A DNA stretch of 64,000 nt from Artemisia argyi (taxonomy: Eukaryota > Streptophyta > Magnoliopsida > Asterales > Asteraceae): the NCBI GenBank assembly GCA_030686995.1, contig CM060709.1, positions 302,513,357-302,577,356 on the forward strand, given 5' to 3'. Within the stretch, counting starts at the first letter, position 1; every line of letters begins with the position of its first letter. This document shows positions 10,215-21,154 of the stretch, piece by piece. The notes under the pieces are model-generated. The model was not told where the DNA came from. It was given only the letters and a program-made list of their open reading frames with translations, and did not search any database. Made by a program: the position numbers and the translations under genes.

Positions 10215-11620
10215 TGATGCGTGGGAATCGCACCTTGCTTTACCTCTCGAGGGATCTCGCGAGGCTTACAACCCCCACCAGGCAGTGTACCTGATCGTTG
10301 TAGTATAGTATAGTGACAAGTACCGGGGGATTGATCGTTCAGCTTAGGAATAGTGTCGCTAGGATTAGAAAGCCTAATTAATAGTTCTAGAGATGGAAGA
10401 TGATTATTTTTGTATTTTTATATTTTTATGAAAGCAAGTAAAATATCGGGTTTTGAAAGAGTGGGCGGAATTAGTTGCTATTCAACTAACCCAAAAACTA
10501 CTTTATAACTAATTAACTAATGAAAATGAAATTAAACTAATATTATACTAAGGTTGTGAGCAGTGGTTGGAGAAATTGTGTTTACTTAGACTTCATTACT
10601 CCCTAGATATCTTTTACATGTTAATTACTTGTTACACTTGTATGAATGACGGGTTGTATTCCTTAATACCATTCGTGGAGTGGCATACATAACTCCCCAA
10701 CTCTATGAGCTCTTATCTCCTCCTACACCATGACCCAGCACAACTATAGGAATTGTAAACAGTGGCTCATGCATTAAATACAACCAATAACGACCTAGTA
10801 CGCCTCGGTTCATGTTTCTTAAGACGTTCAAGCATGTTACCATTTGGAGATCTGCCAGTTTTCTTAAGCCTAACATATAATATCATTCATTCAAAACAAG
10901 AATAGACAAGTAATCAACACATAATCAACATCTAGGTTTCATTAGATCTAAGCAAACACAAAGGAAATTTAGCCTAGCATAGTAGAATTAAGATAAGAAC
11001 AAAAGATAGACAACCAACACATAGACATATTGATTGAATTAAGAGTATACTTATCTCAATTACAATGCAAGGTCTCAAGGGTTTGGAACCCTTGAAAAAC
11101 CTGTAAAAGAGGCACCAAAATCGTCTTTAGGGTTTCACCAAAACTTCTCTTTTTTTAATGAAAAAACTAGAAAACTATATATAGGAAAATCGTCCTGACG
11201 GCGTCAAGAGTAAAATCTGACGCCGTCAACTCGCCGCCATATACTTCCTCGGACGCCCTAGATCCAATCGTGACGGCCTATGTGACGCCGTCACCACCCT
11301 CGGTAAATTAATCTTGGTCATTTTGACGCCGTCATCTCTTAATCTGACGCCTTCACAACCTTCGGTAAAATATTCATCCTTTCTGACGCCGTCAAGAGTA
11401 AATCCTTGACGCCGTCACCTTGTAATTCCAGCTTGGATTTGGTACTTTGTTGTTTTCTTCACTTTATGCTCCAAAAACGTCCAAAATAGCCTCTTTTCCA
11501 GAATTCACTCTCCAAACACCTAAAATCACAAAAGGAACGATTTAGGGCAATATTTGATCAAATAAATTCGGATTCGGGCTTAAATGACCCCCTAAAAACG
11601 GATCATTTTTCGCCTCATCA
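10215..11620 (-). repeat. TR-GAG1 5' LTR (element sense) with promoter array
   Basis: A 1406-bp LTR that drives the element. The palindrome cluster is at 11196-11417 and the TATA box at 11175-11184, both at the same offsets as in the other LTR. Only about five substitutions separate the two LTRs. Confidence 0.92.
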
Positions 11621-11625
11621 GACCC

Positions 11626-13055
11626 CACAGAGGGTCATTTCCATCAAAAAGCCAACAAAAGTTAACTGTCAAAGCTTTTAGTGTCCAATTTGCTTATTTT
11701 TGGTATCTAAAAAAGTTGTTTTCACAAAAGTTTCATATTTTTAGGTATAAAATAGTTTTGTAAAAGAAAAATCCAGAAAAGACAACATAAAAATAAGTGA
11801 TAGTTTCTATTTAATATAATTTAATTTTAATTTTCATTTTTATATTTTTATTAAGTAATCTGTATTTTTATATTTTTATTAATTTTCTCTTATATTAAAG
11901 TATTTTTAGTAATTTTATTAGATTTTAATAATTTCATTTAGTATTTATTAGAATTAAAAATAGTTTTATTAATAATTAATCAATAATTAAGTTTTAAATA
12001 GCATAATTAGTTTTTATTAAGTAAAACTTAGATTTTATATTTTTCCTAGCTTTTATATGTAATAAAATAATTTTAGAAATTTTCTTGTAATTTCTACTGT
12101 TCATTTACTAGTTTTTATATTTTAAATAGTTTAATTGATAATTAATTAGTAAATAGAATAATAATTAGTTAACTAGTTTAAAAATAGATAAAATAAAGTT
12201 TTTATAATTTTTTAGGATTCCTGTGATGGTTAATTAGATTTATAAAAATCTTCTTAATTATCTAAGTCTTTTTAGTATTTTTAATAATTTAAATCAATAT
12301 AATTAGTTAAATAATAATTAAATAGTTAATAATTAATAATAATTAGAATAATAGTGTGAAAAATATAATTTTATTTTTAAAATAAGTTTTATAATATTTA
12401 AGATTTTTCTAAATTTTAATTTTATTTTTTCTAAGCTTATTTTACATTTTCTTATTTAATAGTTAATTATTAAATAATTAATAATAGTTATTAAATAATA
12501 ATAATTAATTAAATAATTAGTAATTTTAAAATAAATATTTTAATTTTATTTAATTTTCTTTTAAGCCCCTAAGGCATGCAAACTCCTACTTTAGTTAAAA
12601 CCATTTTTGTTTCGTACGTTTACGTAGAATTAAATTAAACGTACGCGTTTTTAGGTTTTAAACGTTTTTAGATAATTAGGTTTTACGTAATCATCCTTAT
12701 AGTTTATTTAAGTTATTTTATTTTATAAAACCTTAGTGTAATCACTCACACACACTTATACCCTTTCCTGTTCATAATCACCCGATACCAGATTCGTTTT
12801 AATACCATTCACGCCTCGTTGGGACATAATGACCCGGGAAAACACTATATTCCACGGAAGCATTCCTCCCAGGCTTTTTGACTTTTACTATTGACCATTC
12901 ACAAGTAGTTGAGAAATAAAATATAACTAGTTTGGGAGCAATCACTCTATTTTGCATCCATACTTCTATTATATGACTAATGAATATATCCCCTAGTCAT
13001 GATTTTGCTCTCTCATGCCTACTCTTACATTCTTGTGATCTATGAAACTTCTTCA
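11626..13055. other. Gypsy-A internal DNA, very AT-rich, no gene
   Basis: From about 11790 to 12560 the sequence is dominated by TTTTTA, TAATTA and ATAATTAATT words and every frame is full of stops. From 12570 it becomes more balanced. No coding, RNA or transposon signature is recognised. Confidence 0.6.
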
Positions 13056-13200
13056 AGACATTGTAGTTGATTACAATGGTCTCATTTACTATTAAGACAT
13101 TGTGGGTTACACAATGGTCTCATTTACTTCATTAACATTGTGAGTTGTACAATGGTTTCTATTATTTGTTAGACATTGTAGGTGATTACAATGGTCTATA
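13056..13200. repeat. Four-unit tandem repeat of about 39 bp with hairpin potential
   Basis: Units start at 13056, 13095, 13135 and 13171. Each carries ACATTGT, a short G/T-rich or GATTA loop, then ACAATGGT, so each could form a short stem-loop. The third unit is shortest and most diverged. Confidence 0.65.
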
Positions 13201-15066
13201 AACTCTTTCATAACCTTATATACTATCATTACATCTGATGGCGAAACTCGTTAAAATTTATCAATTCCTCTTGATTTCTTTACTCCCCGTAAACTTATGT
13301 TTTCTGAGCATTTCTGCACCCTTTTTCGAATTGATACAAATTATATAAAAGACTATCTATATACACTTTATTTTCTCTTGACTATTTATACCTATTTACA
13401 ATAGCGTTACTTTTTATTTGTATAAGGATATTTATTATAAACGTTTTGTCCGACTCTTTACACTCAGTCTATATAGCATCATGTCAATAAATTACCCCGC
13501 TACTACCTTACAAACTAATAACAATTCACCACTATTTTAGCTCTGACTAGTTCAGAATTGACTATTTTGTCACCCCTTTACAAATTATTTGGTAAATTAC
13601 CTTGTAAAACCATTTTACTACCATCTTTTAAACCATTTTCGCTAAAATTTTAATACAATGCTTTCCACTCTCTTACAAACTACTTTACCATCATCTATAA
13701 ACTAAATTACTGATATACTACTATTACATGTATTAATGAATTTGTTTACTTTAACCTCTTATGAACGATGTGGTGATCTCCGAAACATTTTCACTACTTT
13801 ATTTCCTTTTGATGATATTGACATTCGGTGTACTTTGTCAATTCCACTAGTAATTTTATTGTTCAACTCTGATTGTGAACATTCTTCTTATGCCTTTGAA
13901 TCACGTATGTTGTTTTCGTTATCCATTATTTTGAAATCTTTCAATTGATGGGAGTACGACCTTAACTTGTCATCCCGGATCGTGCTATCCTTTGGCACTT
14001 ACCTTTGCGAATGTGATTGACTAATGTCATATTATTATTCTCGTTACTTCTTCTTATGATTTTGATGAATCATATCATTAATTAGACATCCTTTTATTTA
14101 TTGTAGCACTTGATCTTGTTGTGTATTTTTTTTGTGATGGACATACTTAAGTAGGATGATTTATAATCGTCTTATTGAAATGAATTGGGACGCTTCTTCA
14201 TTTGAATAAGGAAATTATAAACCGCCGAACCATAAATTCATAAATCTTTACTTACATGGATTGGGACGCCTCTTTATGTAAGTGACGAGTTATGAATGAG
14301 TGGGCTTATGTGTATCCGCCATAGCGTGGGTACGAATCATTCTTTGGGCTATGAACTCCTCTCGACTCGTAATTTGTTACGTTGATTTTTCCTATTTTAT
14401 ATCTACCACCGCGAGCTTGATAAGCTAATAGTAATGTACTTTTATCCACTTCCACGAATTGACGACTTGATAAATTCCTTGTATCCTATTTTCTTATTGC
14501 TAACACTTTTATTCTATCATTTCCTTTAAGGACCCTCATGACATTCTATTCGTTCCCTCATACCATTGCTCACACATTAGGTGATTTCTATCACTTATTC
14601 TATCTTCGTTGCTATCTTGTTACCTTGTCAAAATCCCAAGCACAAAATGCATTAAGCACCTCCATGGGCTTCTATAAAAATTTTATACATCTTTATAAAA
14701 ATTGTACAAATATTTCACAAGTGGTTAAATTACCAAAATGACCTTCTTAAGTTAAAGAGTCTGTTCTAACCACCCTCTTTTGTAAAAATCATAACCAATA
14801 TTTATAATGTCACCATGCCCTATATTTCAAATTACACTTTTTATACATCATATTCTAATCACGTCTTGAGGATATGACTGATTTAAACTTCGTTTCAACT
14901 AACGATTCCTAAAGATTTGAAAATAGACCTTCTACAATCACAACCATAATCCCGAATTTCAACATGTTTTTTTTATAAATGCATCCATCCCAAAAATCTT
15001 TAAAACAACCAAAAATGATTAAGAAGAGTTGAGCTCCGGGACGGCGCTCTCTTAACGGGTACGTGC
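13201..15066. other. Gypsy-A internal DNA to 3' LTR, no gene
   Basis: No credible gene is present. Near 14185-14300 a phrase gattgggacgcctctttatgtaagtga occurs twice in diverged form (the full phrase spans more than one block). The stretch just before the LTR (about 15031-15066) has gagctccgggacggcg, comparable with the pre-LTR sequence gaacttcgggacgaag of the Tekay-like unit at 55124. This supports the lineage, although the polypurine tract is poor. Confidence 0.5.
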
Positions 15067-18000
15067 TGTGACATTTCAAAGATTTCATGTCATTAATCTT
15101 AAGAGCATTTAACTATTCTATTTTTAAATAATTAACTTCGTCGGAAGTTATCCATGTACGTTCAATTCATTCAACCGCGACTAGACTACGTCCATTCTAC
15201 ACTTTTTATGCATCATTGTTTCCTTACATTCCTATTTTAAAAGTCACTTTTCAATTATTCCATTTTTACGTAAACCTTGCACCTTTACGTTTTACCCGAT
15301 TTAAATTTACGTTTTAAGGTTTTGACAAAGTGAACCAACCCTAGACTATGATAATTTATATATTTTTATGGATTTTTGAACTATTTCATGTTTACAAAAG
15401 AGTTTTATACTTGGCGTGTCATTTTTATAGCTTACATCACTTTTATCAAGAACCGGTGTCACCAAACGTGTTTTCGTCTCACGGTTTCATTTTTTTAACG
15501 ACGTTTAAACACTCCGATAAACCCAAGGCTCTCATGAAATATAAAAATTAGCCATTTTAACACTTTATAACAATTTCAAAATATTTTTATAACACTTTTC
15601 TGAAATTCACGTTTTCAGGTCGCCCGGTTAAGCGTAATTCGCGTTTTTAAGACCGTACGCTTGATTTATACTCCACGAACACACTAATACTCCAAATATT
15701 AATCTAATTTTCATAAAATTTGATCTTTATCTTTCTTTTTCAAGCCTTGTTCATTCATCACTCTTCACCTTTCTAATTTACCACTTAAAACCCCTAAATA
15801 CTACTTATTACCTTATATCATTCACTCCAACACTTATATATACATTATATAAAATATTTTTGAAAATAAAATGAATATAACCTTCCCATACCAACCCCAT
15901 GGCCGGCCTCCCTCATTAAGACCCACTCCAACACTTTATTTTGTTTTCATTTTCAAGAAAATACATAATTCTCTCTCTCTCTCACATGCAAATCTAGAAA
16001 AAATCATCCATCTCCTCTCCTCCCTTGTCCTTGCTGCCACGAATCACCACCATAACACCCTCATCTCTGTGATTTTTTTTCATCAAAATATTCACCACAA
16101 CATCTCTTGAAGGTGCTCACAAAGGATGGTGATTTGAATCGAAGATTAGGAGGTTTTATTGAAGTTTCTTGGTGTTTTATTGAAGTTCTCTTGAAGTCTT
16201 ACTCAAGATCATTTTAGAGCCATCTCCACAGCCCTCAAGCTCCATTTGAAGAGTAGAAGAGAAGGTCCAAGCTTGTGGTGGTACCTCTTGAGTCGTTTCT
16301 ATCCAAACCCTAGAAAGGTTTCATTGATTTTTCACTCCTAGTAAGCTAATCTCATCATCCTCTTTGATTTTTGTCACATGCAAATGAGTTTTGGTTATTC
16401 AATAAATTATGGGTTTTCTGATTTTTGATGAGCTTTAATGTTCTTGATGTGTTTGTGATGATTCGCATGGCATTAGAATGGTGTTAGGATGTTAGAAACA
16501 CTAGTTGGGTTGTTTAATTGAAAGTTATTAGGATAGATAAATTGGGACAGCAGGTTGATGATGTGATGTCGAAATATTTTTGGCTTAAGACCTGTGATTT
16601 TATGACTTATTTGGGTGGAGCAACATACAAGGTGTATGTGGTGATTTGGATGGAGCGGTAACTCATCCGGATGACCGAGTTATGCCCAATTTAGTGAAAC
16701 TAGTCCAAATGGGTGACCTGTAGATAGATTGTGTTTTAATGGATAAATTTTGGCTTGTAGCCTACTGAAGATTTTCATAAATAGATAGTATAATATCTCA
16801 GGTCCTAGTGGTGAGTTGGCCGAAGCACCAACTATTCCGGATGGTCGAGATAAGACCAAAACCGTGAAAACATATTTAGTGTGTACACAGAAATTGTAAT
16901 GCAGATTATTTTACTTGTAACAAATTATTCTTGAACTAGAGGCTACTGGGTTATTACATGGGTGAAGGGTAAAACAAATGAGGACCTTGTGGCTAATTGG
17001 AGGGTTTATCAACTCCTCCGGATGAATTAGTTATGGCCGTTTTTCTAAAATTGATCCGTTCTGAATTACTGTTTGAAAAAGGAGTTTAACTCCAGGTTTT
17101 TACACTAAAATTGTTGGAATAAAAGTTGAGACCTGTAGTAGACATCTTAGGCTAACACCTTCAATTGGTCTCACTTAAATTGCTATCATAGTTTAGGATT
17201 TATGGCCATTTTCGTAAGAGATTAAAATTCAGAAAATATCAGGGGCTGGATGTTCAGGGGTAAAATAGTCTTTTCACATGATTCTGAATCTTTCAGAAGT
17301 TGAGGCCTGGATTTTTGAAAACTAGACTCGAAGAGCTTCCCAGGGGTGAAGGCCTTGTATTCATATCATTTTTAGATTAGGAGTTAAGGGTCTATAAAAT
17401 AGAGTCAAATCCAGAATTTAATATTTTACGTCTTGTCTTGAACTCTAAAACGTGTAGATACACATAGGTAAGATAAGAATTGAGAAATGAAACTTGGTAG
17501 GTGTTTTATTACCTATAAGACCTGGTCGAACATCAATCTTAGAGTGAAAATATCTTGGGCTAAGTCTTAGTGCAATGCCATGCTTATCTCGGAAACATAT
17601 CTCGTGATCATTTGATTTACTTTTTCATATCGCTCTTCTTTATCATTCTAAGTCGCGTCACGTCTTTTAGGTTGTGCTTAGACGCTTCGCACTCGTCTGA
17701 AGATCCATTTTACTTCTGATCTCATTGCTCTTAAGGTGAGTTCATAGCCTCGCCTTTACTTATTTAAATGTTTTATAAACCTCGCGAGGGGGATACATGC
17801 TACTCTTACAAACTGAATACAAGTAGTTTTTGGTATGCTCTACCCGATTACATGATTATAATGATTGAATGCTTCTTGCCAATTAAGTCCCCACCATGAA
17901 ACCGTTAATTCCGTAGGGAAACGCTATTATTATGGATATGCATATTAGGCTTGGCCGGCCTTGACTGGGTACGGTCACATAATCTTGAGAGTTTGGGGTA

Positions 18001-18509
18001 AACTGGCAATTTTTACCTCGGGGCACAAAATCATGGTTAAGGTTTCGGTTTCATAATTCTCAATACTATAATATGATTACCCGACATGTATTTGTTATAT
18101 GTCTATTAATAAATAGTGCTTGTATTCAACTTATTACTTATTAAACTCTATGAATTCACTCAACTTTATGTTGACTTTTTAGCATGTATTTTCTCAGGTA
18201 TTATTTGCTAGCTGAGCATTGGGAGCAATCGGAGTCGCGTGGATATCAAATATAGAGGGACTTGTTTTCTACACATTCGATTATTCTTATATTTTTTTTT
18301 TAAATATGCAAATGAGTCATGTTTGAACTCTTGTAACTTAAAGTTTTGAATAAAAATTGTTGGGACCTTTGTACTCTGATTTATCAAATCGAATGTGAAA
18401 TTTTATTAAACGTCTCTTTTGAGGTCGTTTTATGTAACTTGTGTGTATGAACTATGAAGTGACACCCAAATTGGTATTCCGCTGCGTTGTAAATTTTGGG
18501 GGTGTCACA
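15067..18509 (+). repeat. Gypsy-A 3' LTR, 3443 bp
   Basis: It starts tgtgacattt and ends gggggtgtcaca. The last 942 bp repeat window positions 1-940. A TATA-like cttatatatac near 15833 is followed by TC-rich leader-like sequence (15970-16030), a plausible transcription start zone. Frames inside it (15348-15551, 15871-16110) are not credible proteins. A diverged internal repeat lies at 16600-17050. Confidence 0.88.
16600..17050. repeat. Three diverged repeats inside Gypsy-A LTR
   Basis: A segment with the core aact-(n)-TCCGGATG followed by a/g-rich gagttatgcc-like sequence recurs at about 16661, 16831 and 17011, a period of 170-180 bp. Flanks are partly conserved (gtggtgatttgga, gtggtgagttgg, gtggctaattgg). 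Confidence 0.55.
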
Positions 18510-18511
18510 AA

Positions 18512-21154
18512 TACAAAGATAAAGAAACAAAACTTCTAAATGATTTCTCAAATCTCAAAATGTTGAAAAATAAATTGGAATATAAGTTGTACACGCAAGG
18601 CCAAACCATTCAATCTACTTAAATGATGCATAATCATAGGAAGTTAAGTGACAAATTTAGTGAAAAGGATGTGTCTAAACCCAAAGCAAATTTCCTTAGA
18701 AACGGCATAGGTGCTCAACCTGCTTTATATGATGCAAACACTTTGCTTGAGCCTAATCATGCCCCTCCCGAAGTGAGATCTGATAGTGAAACTCAGGAGA
18801 TTGAAGATAGAACTAGGGAAAAACTTGCTGAACAATTAAAGGATCCCCTGTGTATTGCTAATAATATTGTGTTTCACTATGATTATACTGATGATAATCA
18901 TTTAGCCATTTTTGTTCCCCAAAAGAAAATCCTTCCTGAGAAAGTTTTTTGGAATATTGACATTGAGAAAATGAAAGCTGAAAGACTTGTGGGTAACACA
19001 TGTACTATCTTTAGGATTGCTGGCCCAACTGTGTATCCTCTGAACATGCCCAAGCACCTTGTACCATTTACTCTTCCCACACAGTGTAATACTCTAATTG
19101 GATTATATGTACTAGGTCAACTATTTAATGATTTTGAGAAAACATGTAAAAAGAGAATTACACTAACTGGAATTACTGAAGGTGAAAGGGGATTTGAGCA
19201 AACAAAACGGTGTTACCTAACTGAAGTCATGCCATTTTTCGATCTTCTCAAAGAACACTTTGAGGGCCTTAAAAAGACAATTAATAATGATGTAACTGAA
19301 ATGAAAAAGGTCTTCAAAGATGTGGAAAATGAGGGTAAACAATTGGCAATTGATCTTAAACATAGTGAAATTGACAGGAAAAACGTTCTCATTATGAATT
19401 AAAACTTGATTGCTCATTGCATTGCACAAGATATATTCTACACTGTCACCGACTCTGCATTATCAGCTCGTCAATTTCATGAGATGTCGGTTACATTGAA
19501 TATTTTCCAAAATCGTGTTGTTGAGCTTGAGAGGGAAAATTTCAAATTACATCAAAAAATTCAAAATGACGACCATGATAACATGGTCAGGCATTTCTCA
19601 AAGCTAGAAGTTGATAATCTTAACTTACAGTTAAAGTATCAACATCTAGAAGAAAGAACCAAAATCTCAAATGCCAAGACATCTTCGGATGCTCCTGAAT
19701 TTGATACATGTTTTGAAATAGCCAAACGGGATGAAAAAATTCAAGCTCACACGAACACGATTCAAAAGTTGAGGGCACAAATTTCCCAATTGAAGTCAAA
19801 CAACAGTGATGTGATTGGCACCCAAAAACCACTGTCTGTAGATTCTCAGAATTTTCAATTTCAAGATACCATCAATAAATTGCAACATGAAAATGATTGG
19901 TTTCGTGCTGAAAATTCAAAAGTTAAACAACATTACAAAGAGTTATACGATTCAATTAATATCACACGTGATATAAACAATGAAAAGATAACTTCTTTGC
20001 TTAAAGAGATTGAGAATCTAAAGACTCATGTGAAAGGGAAAATGCCAATCATCACTTGTGATAATGTTCTTCAAAAGGTTTCTGCTTGTAAGAAGTATGC
20101 AATTGATGCTGTGAATATTCCGCTTCCTCTTAGGAACAATAGGTCAGCTCACTATGCTTATCTCTCGTACCTTAAGGATAGCCTTGACATGCTTCGTGAG
20201 ACTGTAGAAGAGGATATGATAGTGAAACCACTTGATGATGATGTTATAGATGCCTGCTTTCTCACTAATAGATCTCAGGAACTCTTAGAATATGCTATTG
20301 GTACATGTCCTAATACTGATAACATGCAAGATAGGTCTACTTCATCATCATCTATGACTAAGAACAAGCATGTTACCTTTGAGGTACCCTTGGAAACTTC
20401 AGATCCCAACACATCAAAACATGTTCAGCAACCAGAAGTGAAAAAGACTAAAATTCCCATTAGTCCGTCTACAGGAGTAAATAGTAACACTAAAGCTAGA
20501 GAGTCTAAACCAAGGAGAAATAGAAGGAATTATAGGACTTCACCTGCTAAAAGTGTTCCAAAAAAGAAAGTAGACGACCACATGAGGAACATTAAGTCCA
20601 ACTTGAGCAAAATGAGTCATATTTCAAAACCTAATTCACTTTGCAAAACATGTAATGAATGTTTAATTTTGAGTAATCATGATAAATGTGTTGAGAAATT
20701 TCTGAAGTCATTTAACAAACCCCCAGTTATGAAAGTTTGGAGAGCTAAACAATTTAAGCAAGTTTGGAAAGCAACAGGAAAACTGTTTGCCAATGTTGGG
20801 TATCAATGGAAGCCCACTGGAAGGAAATTCACTTTAGGAGAACAGTGCCCTTTAACTTGGAGAACTAATTCTAAAGTAGTGCCTATTAAGGAATGGAAGC
20901 CAACTGGTAGAAATTTCCCTTTGGAAACCCGATGTCCTTTATCTAGGCCCATTGCACCTACTAGTGAAATTTCCTCCATTGAAATGAATGCACCTAAGGT
21001 CTTAGTGGATCCAGAACTTGTTTGCACTAACCAACTAGAACCCAACTCAAATTTGGGATCCGACACTCCAAATCTTATGCTCTCGTCTGTTTTCAAATGC
21101 AGGTCGTACATTTCGTCCTTTGGTATTTGGACTCAGGCGGCTCAAAACACATGA
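18512..21154 (+). pseudogene. Copia-1 gag / coiled-coil region, broken
   Basis: Frame 18512-21154 encodes a Gag-type protein of the long Asteraceae copia class, interrupted by in-frame TAA at 18620-18622 and again at 19400-19402. From about 19490 to 20040 the protein is rich in heptad-like K/E/L/N patterns, predicting coiled coil. A cysteine/histidine cluster CNECLILSNHDKC lies near 20655, and repeated WKPTGR(K/N)F motifs follow at 20810-20920. Downstream, the protease continues in another frame from 21121, so a frameshift lies just before it. The first codons at 18512 abut the Gypsy-A LTR end, meaning Gypsy-A inserted within this gag. It cannot produce a complete Gag. Confidence 0.75.

Larger units (their letters stand above)
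3911..11620 (-). mobile_element. TR-GAG1: young Athila-like gag-only LTR retrotransposon
   Basis: The element is complete: LTRs at 3911-5316 and 10215-11620 are both exactly 1406 bp and differ at only about 5 positions by eye. A 5-bp target duplication gaccc lies at 3906-3910 and 11621-11625. Transcription sense is minus, so the 5' LTR is the right-hand one. The primer-binding site is complementary to tRNA-Asp, the Athila hallmark, and the polypurine tract (complement of 5317-5331) reads AAGTGTAAGGGTATA. The sole gene is gag (7806-10043); RT, RNase H and integrase are absent. This fits the known class of terminal-repeat elements with a gag domain (TR-GAG). It lies inside Gypsy-A and is the youngest insertion in this part of the window. 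Confidence 0.93.
1..18509 (+). mobile_element. Gypsy-A: large non-autonomous Tekay/Del-like LTR element, 5' end outside window
   Basis: Positions 1-940 match 17568-18509 at roughly 97-98% by eye, and both copies end in gggggtgtcaca, so they are the two LTRs of one element. The 940 end is followed by a primer-binding site resembling the initiator-Met tRNA complement. Excluding the nested TR-GAG1 (3911-11620 plus one 5-bp duplication), the internal region is about 6.4 kb. I see no gag, protease, RT or integrase in it, so it looks like a large retrotransposon derivative (LARD) mobilised by a partner. The LTR end and leader resemble those of the Tekay-like element at 49765-63557, which suggests the lineage. 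It sits inside Copia-1, whose gag resumes at 18510. The left target duplication is out of view. Confidence 0.85.

Noticed and set aside
13736..15551. Short plus-strand frames (13736, 14538, 15348) as small genes
   Set aside because: They are isolated 65-80 codon frames in AT-rich DNA with no start context, no domain and no conservation visible.
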